From Bacteroidales bacterium (GTDB lineage: Bacteria; Bacteroidota; Bacteroidia; Bacteroidales; WCHB1-69): DNA of 34,604 nucleotides. The notes below the pieces were generated by a model. It did not search any database. It was not told the DNA's origin and saw nothing but the letters and a program-made list of their open reading frames with translations. The stretch is taken from contig JAGOKS010000018.1 in the NCBI GenBank assembly GCA_017994425.1, positions 1-34,604 on the forward strand. Reading direction: 5' to 3'. Positions 25,928-33,728 of the stretch are shown here, piece after piece. The translations under genes were made by a program, and so were the position numbers. Each line of letters begins with the position of its first letter. Position 1 is the first letter of the stretch.

Positions 25928-26886
25928 TATAGATTATTTTTTGATCGTATAATATATTTATTACGTTCACTGGAGTTCCGTGAAATCATTTCTCCTAAAA
26001 ATCCCGCTAAAAACAATTGCATTCCGAAAATCATCGCCAATAAAGCCAGATAAAATAAAGGTTGATCGGTAACTTGGCGATAATATTCCACGTGATTAGC
26101 GATATTTACCAGTTTTTGAATGATTAACCAAATAGTAATTACAAAACCTATAAAGAACGACAAGCTTCCACCCAAGCCAAAAAAGTGCATGGGTTTTTTA
26201 CCAAAGCGAGAAACGAACATAATCGATATCAAGTCTAAATAACCATTTATAAATCGATTCCATCCGAATTTAGTAACCCCATATTTTCTTTTTTGATGTT
26301 TCACCACTTTCTCGCCTATTTTTGTAAATCCTGCCCATTTGGCTATCACCGGAATGTACCGATGCATTTCTCCGTATACTTCTATTGTTTTTATTACTTC
26401 AGAACTATACGCTTTTAATCCGCAATTAAAATCATGTAAATTGATTTTCGACATTTTTCGAGTTGTCCAATTAAAAAATTTCGAAGGAATGTTTTTGGCA
26501 ACTTTTGAGTCATACCTGACTTTTTTCCAACCCGACACCAAATCAAAATGTTCTTTTATAATCATCGCATACAAATCGGGAATTTCGTCAGGGCTATCCT
26601 GTAAATCTGCATCCATGGTAATAACTACATTTCCGTGTGCAGCTTCAAAACCAACATTAAGAGCTGCTGATTTTCCGTAATTTCTTTGAAAACGTATTCC
26701 TTTAATCGCTTCATTTTCTTTTCCCAATTCTTGAATGATGTGCCATGAATCATCCGTACTCCCGTCATCAATAAAAATGATTTCATACGAAAAGTTATTT
26801 TCATTCATAACTTTTACTATCCATTGCGATAACTCTCGCAAAGATTCATCTTCATTTAATAAAGGTATTACTATTGATATATCCAT
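25927..26886 (-). CDS. Membrane GT2 glycosyltransferase (polyprenol-phosphate type)
   Basis: A 319-residue family 2 glycosyltransferase. The GT-A domain (about 1-225) starts ISIVIPLLNEDESL, has EIIFIDDGSTDDS, FQRNYGKSAALNVGFEAA and the metal-binding DADLQDSP (about 91-98). Two transmembrane helices follow (about 235-260 and 270-300). This architecture is that of DPM1/GtrB/ArnC-like enzymes, which attach a sugar to undecaprenyl phosphate. The donor sugar and acceptor cannot be read from sequence. It starts 4 bp after the DUF4199 gene and overlaps the lipid kinase by 1 bp. Confidence 0.9.
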   Translation of the reverse strand: MDISIVIPLLNEDESLRELSQWIVKVMNENNFSYEIIFIDDGSTDDSWHIIQELGKENEAIKGIRFQRNYGKSAALNVGFEAAHGNVVITMDADLQDSPDEIPDLYAMIIKEHFDLVSGWKKVRYDSKVAKNIPSKFFNWTTRKMSKINLHDFNCGLKAYSSEVIKTIEVYGEMHRYIPVIAKWAGFTKIGEKVVKHQKRKYGVTKFGWNRFINGYLDLISIMFVSRFGKKPMHFFGLGGSLSFFIGFVITIWLIIQKLVNIANHVEYYRQVTDQPLFYLALLAMIFGMQLFLAGFLGEMISRNSSERNKYIIRSKNNL

Positions 26887-26890
26887 CGTA

Positions 26891-27424
26891 TTAATTATTT
26901 TCGTTATTATCGTTTTGGGGAGGTGGTTCTTCTATTTTTCTTTGCATAAAAAATGCCATCAGTAATGCAGCCATAAATTGATAAAATAAGTAATGATTAT
27001 TATATTTTATCAAATAAATGAAAGGTGTCAGTGGACGCGCTTTCTCCATTAAAGCTTGACCTTCTAAAGTGTTTGTGCTTTTATCCGTTAAGATGAAAGA
27101 CGACATAAATTCTTTATCAATTACCTTCGTTAACAGGATAAAATAAAGGGAAAATATACATGCAAAAACAATAGCGGGTAAAACGCCGGCAAAGAAAGCT
27201 TGCAATAAAGGAAATTTATCCGATAGTTCGAAACTTTGTTTATATGCACGTATCGACGCATAAATGCATGCGAATCCAATAATTAATGTCAATACCTCAA
27301 TAAGATTTTTACTATTGATAGAAGCATCTTGAAAAACATATACTAACAAATAATGCGATAGAATTTGAAAAAATCCTATTAAAATGCCCCACCGCAATGA
27401 ATTACTTATTAGTTTTTTCCTCAT
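26891..27424 (-). CDS. DUF4199-like integral membrane protein
   Basis: A 177-residue protein with four hydrophobic helices and a hydrophilic C-terminus (KIEEPPPQNDNNENN). The helix pattern, size and NSLRWGILIGFF start match DUF4199, a Bacteroidetes family of unknown function usually placed just before a GT2 glycosyltransferase, as here. The frame could start 60 bp earlier, but the promoter TACTTTTG at 27441-27448 lies inside that extension, so I use the ATG at 27424 (MRKKLISNS). It begins a tight four-gene operon with the glycosyltransferase, lipid kinase and nuclease. Confidence 0.85.
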   Translation of the reverse strand: MRKKLISNSLRWGILIGFFQILSHYLLVYVFQDASINSKNLIEVLTLIIGFACIYASIRAYKQSFELSDKFPLLQAFFAGVLPAIVFACIFSLYFILLTKVIDKEFMSSFILTDKSTNTLEGQALMEKARPLTPFIYLIKYNNHYLFYQFMAALLMAFFMQRKIEEPPPQNDNNENN

Positions 27425-27440
27425 TACAACATTTTTTTTG

Positions 27441-27448
27441 CAAAAGTA
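27441..27448 (-). promoter_or_regulatory. -7 promoter element for the DUF4199 operon
   Basis: Minus-strand TACTTTTG followed by CAA, 17 bp before the ATG at 27424. This separates the DUF4199 operon from batD upstream. Confidence 0.55.
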
Positions 27449-27505
27449 CATTTTTTTAAAACACCGAAACGGCAATTCGACCATTGTTTTTTCTGTACTT
27501 TTCTT

Positions 27506-29350
27506 CTACGTTGTTTTTTTTAACTCTTTTTCTATCTTTTCAATAAATTGAAATGTTGTTTCGTACATTTGTTTCCCGTTTATCGCAGTAGTAGGAGCAA
27601 AACGTGCATATTCACATTGGGTAAGCACATTCATACATTCATCAATAAGTTCAGCGTTCAAGGATTTTTCTTCCAATTTACGACGGGTAGTATCCAAAGA
27701 CAATTCCATGAGAGGAATATGAAATTTATCGCTGATGTATCCCCACAATGCTTGGGAAATGGCAATGTAAAATTGTTCGTTGTCTCCGCTTTTGAGGTAT
27801 TTTTCGGCTTTCTGTAAACGTTTTCTTGCTAATTTTGAAGCTTTCTTATCTTTTATCATAGCAAGATTTTTCTTATTTTCTATTTGTTTTCTTAAAAGAA
27901 TATAAAATAAAACAAACCCTATTAAAGGAATAAAAAGTAAGAAGTAATACAAAGGTGATAAGAAAAAATCAGAAGCCTTCGTCCGTAATGTAGGATTTTT
28001 CGTTTGTATGAAACGTATATCATCTCCAAGAATAGTAACATTCTTTTTATTCGTTGAACTCATATATTGTCTTCCCTGATTTTTTCCCTGAACAACGTGA
28101 AGTGGAACTTCTTTCGATTGAATGCTGATGTATTGTTTTTTATTTTTATCAAAATAGGTAAATACGGCTTGTGGAATAGTAAAATCTTCGGCACTACGTG
28201 GAATGAGAACATACTCAAAGCTACGAGTGCCCGAAATTCCATTCGGTGTTTTTTGAATATTATCCGTAACGATGGGTTCATGCACATCAAAATCTGAAGG
28301 AAATTGTATATTGGGAGCTTCTATGTGTTGTATGTTACCGGAACCTTTTATACTTATTATAAAATTTGTTGCATCATCGGTTGACAATTTATCTTTTGTT
28401 ATTTTAGTCTGTATGCTGAAATCCCCTGTTAAACCCGAAAAATCGGATGGTTTAGGTTGCGGAAGTTCCTTCGCATTGAGGATTACCGAATTAGATACAA
28501 TATCCAATGGAAGGTTTTGAAGCCTTCCCATCCCAAAAAAGGGATCATCAAAAAACATATCCCATGGATTGTTGCTTCTTGCTTTTTGCTGTATCGGTAT
28601 TTGTACTATCACCTGCAATTCCAGCGGAGATATGGTCAATTGTCCGCTTTTTTGCGGAAAAACAGCAATATCATATAAATCAACAACAATATACGTTTTG
28701 CCATTTATCGTTTCTTTAGACTGTGGAGGTTCCACATTTCTATCATTCAGTTCATAGGTCCAAAAGCCGGTTGATTGTGGTGATTTTTTAATGGATGCTT
28801 GATAACCTTGAGCTTGTGAAGACAAATACAACTTATAATGAACAATTACCTGCTCTTCAATGTATGGATGCGTATTGGAAACAAAAGCTTTTATGAAAAA
28901 GTCATTCTTATCAAATCCTTGACCTTGATTCGACTGATTTTGATTACTCCCTTGTGGTGCAGATTGTGAAGCGCCTCCTGATACTTGAATGCGTATGCTA
29001 TTTGAACGTATCGATTGACCATTTACTTTGAAGACATATGCGGGAATTTCAAACGTCCCTTCTTTAATAGCCTGTAAAATATAAGTATAGGTATATGTAG
29101 AATTTCTGCTTGTTTTTCCATTAATAATTTGAATACTGGTACTGGAAGAAACATTGGGTCCGCTTAAAACCGTAAAATTCCGAATGTCCGGCAAGGCAAA
29201 ATTTGATATTTCTTCATTAGATGTATATGTCAACCGAAATTGTTGACCCGTGCTAACACTTGCAGGTGCTGATGCTTTTATCTGAATATCTTGTGTATAT
29301 CCTAAAACACCCTGCATTATTATTCCAATTAGTAAAAAGAGTCGTTTCAT
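27506..29350 (-). CDS. batD: BatD-like protein (oxygen-tolerance family)
   Basis: A 614-residue membrane-anchored periplasmic protein. The signal peptide is MKRLFLLIGIIMQGVLGYTQ. The extracytoplasmic part (about 21-470) has beta-rich, immunoglobulin-like repeats of the BatD family (a VSTGQQFRLTYTSNEE segment, FEIPAYVFKVNGQSIRSN, the GDFSIQTKITKDKLSTDDATNFII repeat and FTIPQAVFTYFDKNKKQYISIQS). One transmembrane helix near residues 495-520 (FFLSPLYYFLLFIPLIGF) is followed by a cytoplasmic C-terminal helical domain. BatD accompanies VWA and TPR Bat proteins. I use the ATG at 29350; the open frame upstream runs into the 3' end of the batBC gene. The gap to batBC is 22 bp. Confidence 0.88.
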   Translation of the reverse strand: MKRLFLLIGIIMQGVLGYTQDIQIKASAPASVSTGQQFRLTYTSNEEISNFALPDIRNFTVLSGPNVSSSTSIQIINGKTSRNSTYTYTYILQAIKEGTFEIPAYVFKVNGQSIRSNSIRIQVSGGASQSAPQGSNQNQSNQGQGFDKNDFFIKAFVSNTHPYIEEQVIVHYKLYLSSQAQGYQASIKKSPQSTGFWTYELNDRNVEPPQSKETINGKTYIVVDLYDIAVFPQKSGQLTISPLELQVIVQIPIQQKARSNNPWDMFFDDPFFGMGRLQNLPLDIVSNSVILNAKELPQPKPSDFSGLTGDFSIQTKITKDKLSTDDATNFIISIKGSGNIQHIEAPNIQFPSDFDVHEPIVTDNIQKTPNGISGTRSFEYVLIPRSAEDFTIPQAVFTYFDKNKKQYISIQSKEVPLHVVQGKNQGRQYMSSTNKKNVTILGDDIRFIQTKNPTLRTKASDFFLSPLYYFLLFIPLIGFVLFYILLRKQIENKKNLAMIKDKKASKLARKRLQKAEKYLKSGDNEQFYIAISQALWGYISDKFHIPLMELSLDTTRRKLEEKSLNAELIDECMNVLTQCEYARFAPTTAINGKQMYETTFQFIEKIEKELKKTT

Positions 29351-29372
29351 GCTTTCTGTAATTTTTCTTATA

Positions 29373-31217
29373 TTACCAATCTTTTTCTTGTTTTGTTTTT
29401 CTTGATTTTTGCAATTCAGCTTCTTTGATTTTTTCTTGTGTGCGTCTTTCATTTTGCTGTAAGGCATCTAATTGACGTTCTGCGTCTTTTTTCTTTTCCT
29501 GTGTTTGTTGATTGTCTTGTTTCTGCTGCTCTTGTTGTTGCTTTTGGTCGTTTTTAGGTTGATCTCCTTCTTTACTTTTTTGTTCTTGCTTTTGTTGTTG
29601 TTGTTGCTGCTGTTGTTGTTGCTGTTGTTGCTGTTGAGCAGCAAGCATACGCTTTGCATATTCCAGATTGTACTTAGTATCCATATCGGAAGCATTTAAT
29701 TTTAATGCATTTTTGTATGCCTCAATACTTTCCTTATATTTCTTTTGTTGCAACAAACTATTTCCCATATTATGAAAAGCTTTCGCTTTGGTTTTATTAT
29801 CAATAGTATTCATAGAAGCCACCCTTTCGAATAATTTAGCGGCTTCATCATACTTCCCTTGTTTATATAATGAAGTTCCTAAATTAAAATTACTTTTATA
29901 ATAATCTGTATTATAAGCTTTTGATTTTAAATACTCGGTAGAGGCATTTTGATATTTTTGTTGCGCTTGTCGATTTTTTTCAGCTATTTGCTCACGATTT
30001 AATTCCCCTTTTTGCTGTTGCAATTGTAAAGCTTCTTTCTCTAGTTTTTCAGCTTGGAAATAATAAAAGTTACCTTTTCGTAAACTTTTTAATTCATTTC
30101 GGGTTTGTCCCTGCAGTATATTAACGCTTAGAAGAAGGAGTAAAAAAACTCCCATCATATTCTTATTCAGCCAAGAAAAATGCGATAACCTGATGATTTT
30201 CTTATTATACAAAAGTACATCTAACACTATTAAAAAGAAAGCTATCCATAAGGGAATGTAATATTTGGAATTGTATTTTTTAAAAATAACATCTTCTATT
30301 TCTGTTTTTTCTATTAATTCCAATTCTTTATTCAGTATTTCAAAACCATCAAGGGAATTGCTAGCATATACATATTTGCCATTCCCGGCATCGGCAATAT
30401 CTTTTAATATTTCTTCATTTAAACGGGTAATCACAGTATTGCCTTCCTTATCTTTTTTATATTGTTTTTCACCGCCATAGGTTTTAATAGGAATGGGTTC
30501 TCCCACTACATTCCCAATGCCGATAGTATAAATTTTAATTCCTTGTTTAGAGACCTCTTTTGCCATTTCTACAGCATCCGTAGCGTGATCTTCACCATCA
30601 GAAATGACTACAATCACCTTATTGACAGTGGGATTTTGTGATACAGTTGTGGATGATTTGGGAGCAAGCATAGAAACAGCAGCCATATCAATAGCGCCCG
30701 CAATGTCAGTACCTTGATCGCTAATACTACGTGTATCGATGTTGGAAATAAATGTTTTAGCGGCAGCATAATCGGAAGTGATAGGTAATTGTACGAACGA
30801 CTTACCGGCAAAAACTACAAGTCCGATTCTATCGCCTTTTAATTTATCAATAGATAACATCAACGCTCTTTTAGCCGATTCCAAGCGATTCGGGGCATAA
30901 TCCTGTGCTAACATGCTATTAGAGACATCCAAACAAAACATAATATCAATTCCTTTACGTTTTCCTTTTTCCATCCCTGCTCCTATTTGAGGATTGGCTA
31001 ATGCAAAAATAAGACAGGTGTAAATTAAACAGATAATTATAAATTTAACGTTTTTCATTCGCCCGGAATATTCAGGCATTAATCCTGCTATTAATTGCTG
31101 CTCTCCAAAAGCGGATAAAGCTTTCTTTTGTTGCCAACGAATATAGATGTATAAAAACAAAAAAACAGGCAACATACCAAGTCCATAAAACATAAATTCA
31201 TTTTCAAATCTAAACAT
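29373..31217 (-). CDS. BatB-BatC fusion (VWA domain plus TPR repeats)
   Basis: A 614-residue single ORF carrying what are usually two proteins. The N-terminus has two membrane helices (about 9-25 and 57-75), then a VWA domain (about 90-270) with a complete MIDAS: D97-x-S99-x-S101, Thr170 and Asp207. A third helix at 321-337 ends the BatB part. Then comes NMMGVFLLLLLSVNILQG (353-370), which looks like the old signal peptide of BatC, and TPR repeats (about 375-525). Residues 528-542 are a run of 15 Gln, followed by a charged Gln/Lys tail. I prefer the ATG at 31217 to the GTG at 31247, which lies inside a 15-bp repeat. No BatA or BatE is adjacent. The protein should act with MoxR in envelope or stress functions. 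Confidence 0.88.
   Translation of the reverse strand: MFRFENEFMFYGLGMLPVFLFLYIYIRWQQKKALSAFGEQQLIAGLMPEYSGRMKNVKFIIICLIYTCLIFALANPQIGAGMEKGKRKGIDIMFCLDVSNSMLAQDYAPNRLESAKRALMLSIDKLKGDRIGLVVFAGKSFVQLPITSDYAAAKTFISNIDTRSISDQGTDIAGAIDMAAVSMLAPKSSTTVSQNPTVNKVIVVISDGEDHATDAVEMAKEVSKQGIKIYTIGIGNVVGEPIPIKTYGGEKQYKKDKEGNTVITRLNEEILKDIADAGNGKYVYASNSLDGFEILNKELELIEKTEIEDVIFKKYNSKYYIPLWIAFFLIVLDVLLYNKKIIRLSHFSWLNKNMMGVFLLLLLSVNILQGQTRNELKSLRKGNFYYFQAEKLEKEALQLQQQKGELNREQIAEKNRQAQQKYQNASTEYLKSKAYNTDYYKSNFNLGTSLYKQGKYDEAAKLFERVASMNTIDNKTKAKAFHNMGNSLLQQKKYKESIEAYKNALKLNASDMDTKYNLEYAKRMLAAQQQQQQQQQQQQQQQKQEQKSKEGDQPKNDQKQQQEQQKQDNQQTQEKKKDAERQLDALQQNERRTQEKIKEAELQKSRKTKQEKDW
29592..29636 (-). repeat. Polyglutamine-coding CAA/CAG run
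   Basis: Fifteen consecutive CAA or CAG codons within the BatB-BatC fusion gene, mixed rather than a pure triplet repeat. The run lies just after the TPR region. The opposite strand reads as poly-Leu, which is not a gene. Such runs can change length by slippage, but mixed codons here limit that. Confidence 0.9.
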
Positions 31218-31231
31218 AAATGATACTTTTA

Positions 31232-31262
31232 ATGTTAAACGAATCACATGTTAAACGAATCA
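31232..31262. repeat. Perfect 15-bp direct repeat upstream of batBC
   Basis: ATGTTAAACGAATCA occurs at 31232-31246 and 31248-31262, one base apart. The left copy is 15 bp from the batBC start. Each copy contains TAAACGAA, the motif found again in the same intergenic region (31236-31412). Confidence 0.8.
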
Positions 31263-31412
31263 ACAATTAAAATATTTTTTTGATGAAAAAAAACAGATAA
31301 TTTTATTTGTATAATAAGAATCTTTCGTTTAAATCTATATTTACGTATTTCGTTTACGTATTCTGAGCTTGACATGCCTACAGATATACTAAAAAACCAT
31401 CGCTTTCGTTTA
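31236..31412. promoter_or_regulatory. Cluster of five TTCGTTTA/TAAACGAA sites between batBC and porX
   Basis: TAAACGAA at 31236-31243 and 31252-31259, and the reverse complement TTCGTTTA at 31324-31331, 31349-31356 and 31405-31412. The first two lie near batBC and are oriented with it; the last three point towards porX. A second repeated motif, TTTACGTATT, occurs at 31340-31349 and 31353-31362. I see no convincing TAnnTTTG element for either gene here. This looks like a shared operator region, or an alternative-sigma-factor promoter set. Confidence 0.5.
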
Positions 31413-31439
31413 TGTAGATGAATTAAAAATTAAGAAAAT

Positions 31440-32996
31440 ATGCCAAATACCATACATATTCTTTGGGCGGATGATGAAATAGATTTATTAAAACCACATA
31501 TCATTTTTTTAGAAAAAAGAGGATATAAGGTTATTACAGCGAAAAGCGGCAACGAAGCCTTGGAAGAATTAGAAAAAAACATTATAGATATTGTTTTTCT
31601 GGATGAAAATATGCCCGGATTAACCGGCTTGGAAACTATTTCCCTTATAAAAAGTAAATTTTCTACTCTTCCCATTGTTATGATTACTAAAAGTGAAGAA
31701 GAACAAATTATGGATGATGCCATCGGTTCCAATATTAAAGACTATTTAATTAAGCCGGTAAATCCAAACCAAATATTACATTGCTTAAAAAAACATACCG
31801 AGTTTAAACGTATTATTACCGAAAAAAGCTCTTCTGACTACCAACAAGCCTTTCGAGAAATTACTATTAAATTAATGGGAGCCAATTCGCATGAAGAATG
31901 GATTAATATTTATAAAGAACTTGTTTATTGGGAATTAGAACTTGAAAAAAACAGCGATGCCAATATTGTAGATATTTTATATGCACAAAAAGAAGAAGCT
32001 AATTTAAGCTTCAGTAAATTTGTAATAAAAAATTATATTAATTGGATAAACGGTAAAACTTCCGACAAACCTATAATGTCGCATACTATATTAAAAGAAA
32101 GATTTTTCCAAGAATTAGACAATAACAAAACTACTTTTTTAATTGTTATCGACAACTTACGTTATGACCAATGGAAAATAATTGAACCTTTGCTAAGCGA
32201 TTACTATCGAGTAGAAAAAGATGAATTGTATTACAGTATTTTACCTTCAGCTACTCAATATGCCCGTAATTCTCTTTTTGCAGGATTATTACCCTCGGAA
32301 ATCGAAAAGAAGTACCCCAGTCTTTGGTTGAATGAAACCGATGAAGGCAATAAAAATGATTATGAAACCAACTTATTAGATGAATACCTTAGACGTTATG
32401 GAAAAAAGATAAAACATTCTTATTCCAAAGTGTTAAATCTCGATTTTGCAAAAAAAACAAATGACAAACTGCCCGAACTACTGGAAAATAATCTCAATGT
32501 GATTATATACAATTTTGTAGACATGTTATCACATGCTCATAGTGATGTAGACCTAATCCGTGAATTAGCTGAAGATGAAACATCTTTTCGTTCCATAACC
32601 TCTTCCTGGTTTGAACATTCTCCATTATTGGAAATGATAAAATATTTGTCGGAGAAAAAAATACGTATTTGTCTTACAACAGATCACGGAACCATACGCA
32701 TTAAGAATCCGGTTAAAATTATTGGAGATAAAGAAACCAACAGTAATTTACGTTATAAGGTTGGGAAAAATTTAAATGTAAACGAAAAAGAAGTTTTTGT
32801 TATCCACAATCCTCTGGATGCCTATTTGCCACGATTAAATATCACCTCCAAATATATGTTTACGTATAGTGATAAATTTTTTGCCTATCCCAATAATTAC
32901 AATTACTATGTAAACCATTATAAAAACACCTTTCAACACGGAGGTATTTCAATGGAAGAATTATTAATTCCTTTCATCACTTTAAATCCTAAATAA
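31440..32996 (+). CDS. porX: PorX-like response regulator with PglZ domain
   Basis: A 518-residue two-domain regulator. The receiver domain (about 5-120) is complete: acidic residues in ADDE (10-13), the phosphoacceptor Asp55 in FLDENM, Thr83 in MITKS and Lys105 in IKPVNP. A helical linker follows. The C-terminal PglZ domain, of the alkaline phosphatase superfamily, starts about residue 225 with FLIVIDNLRYDQW and includes LPSATQYARNSLF and CLTTDHGTIRI, which supply metal-binding and nucleophile residues. This is the layout of PorX, which works with sensor PorY to control type IX secretion genes. The PglZ domain of PorX is reported to cleave oligonucleotides. The sensor kinase is not in this window. 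A PorT-like barrel gene starts 6 bp downstream. Confidence 0.9.
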   Translation: MPNTIHILWADDEIDLLKPHIIFLEKRGYKVITAKSGNEALEELEKNIIDIVFLDENMPGLTGLETISLIKSKFSTLPIVMITKSEEEQIMDDAIGSNIKDYLIKPVNPNQILHCLKKHTEFKRIITEKSSSDYQQAFREITIKLMGANSHEEWINIYKELVYWELELEKNSDANIVDILYAQKEEANLSFSKFVIKNYINWINGKTSDKPIMSHTILKERFFQELDNNKTTFLIVIDNLRYDQWKIIEPLLSDYYRVEKDELYYSILPSATQYARNSLFAGLLPSEIEKKYPSLWLNETDEGNKNDYETNLLDEYLRRYGKKIKHSYSKVLNLDFAKKTNDKLPELLENNLNVIIYNFVDMLSHAHSDVDLIRELAEDETSFRSITSSWFEHSPLLEMIKYLSEKKIRICLTTDHGTIRIKNPVKIIGDKETNSNLRYKVGKNLNVNEKEVFVIHNPLDAYLPRLNITSKYMFTYSDKFFAYPNNYNYYVNHYKNTFQHGGISMEELLIPFITLNPK

Positions 32997-33002
32997 TTTG
33001 TG

Positions 33003-33620
33003 ATGCTAAAAAAAATCATTTTCATATGCGTAAGTGCGTTGATGTTTCTTTATTCTTCCAATGCACAGAAATTTAAAGGCGGTTTAAATCTCGGACTCAT
33101 TGCCTCCCAAGTAGATGGCGATTTTAGAGGGAATTATAATAAACCGGGCTTATTTATTGGAGCCTTTACACTACTTCCATTTCATAAAGAAACCATGGGA
33201 ATACAGTTAGAACTTAACTATGCCCAAAAAGGGAGTAAATCCCAAGGCAGATTAAGCGATGGCACGTTGAATAAATCCCGTATGGCATTGCATCAGATTG
33301 AGATACCCGTTTTGTACAACTGGATGTTTGTTCGAAATCTATCATTAAACGGCGGGTTATCGTTTAATATGCTAGTCGACACTAAAATATATGATATGTA
33401 TGGATATGAGGATAAGGTATATGAAGAGAGTTATGATTTTAAATTCTTTGAGTTAGGAATGTTACTTGGCATTCATTACATTTTAAAAGAACATTACGGA
33501 TTCGCATTTCGCTACGGCTATTCACTCACACCCATTGGCATCAGCCACGATATACGTCCCAGAGTCTTTAGCGGATTAAGAAACAATTTTCTTCAATTCC
33601 ATTTCTCCTATCAATTTTAA
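33003..33620 (+). CDS. PorT-family outer-membrane beta-barrel protein
   Basis: A 205-residue exported protein. The signal peptide MLKKIIFICVSALMFLYSSNA is cut before QKFKGGLNLGLIASQV. The mature protein is a run of amphipathic beta strands (GLFIGAFTLLPF, MGIQLELNYAQKGSK, QIEIPVLYNWMF, LSLNGGLSFNML, FFELGMLLGIHYIL, YGFAFRYGYSLTPIG) and ends with FLQFHFSYQF, an aromatic C-terminus typical of outer-membrane proteins. About eight strands fit a small barrel of the PorT/OMP_b-brl_2 type. I chose the ATG at 33003 rather than the GTG at 33000. Only 6 bp separate it from the porX stop, so the two are likely co-transcribed. Whether it is the true PorT of the secretion system or a general relative is not certain. 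Confidence 0.83.
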   Translation: MLKKIIFICVSALMFLYSSNAQKFKGGLNLGLIASQVDGDFRGNYNKPGLFIGAFTLLPFHKETMGIQLELNYAQKGSKSQGRLSDGTLNKSRMALHQIEIPVLYNWMFVRNLSLNGGLSFNMLVDTKIYDMYGYEDKVYEESYDFKFFELGMLLGIHYILKEHYGFAFRYGYSLTPIGISHDIRPRVFSGLRNNFLQFHFSYQF

Positions 33621-33700
33621 AAAAAATGAAGAATCCTTGGTTTTTTATGACACTACATACATATTTAGAAATAGTAAGCTAACAAAAGAAAAAAATGATG

Positions 33701-33708
33701 TAATTTTG
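33701..33708 (+). promoter_or_regulatory. -7 promoter element for kdsD
   Basis: TAATTTTG followed by CA, 21 bp before the TTG start at 33729. Its position leaves room only for a start near 33729. Confidence 0.55.
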
Positions 33709-33728
33709 CACATCTAAAAATAAAAGAA

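Noticed and set aside
29351..29467. Upstream extension of batD
   Set aside because: The lysine-rich 39 residues are read in a different frame through the 3' end of batBC; the signal peptide begins at 29350.
29472..29699. Poly-Leu ORF opposite the Gln run
   Set aside because: It is the reverse complement of the CAA/CAG run in batBC and has no independent coding signal.
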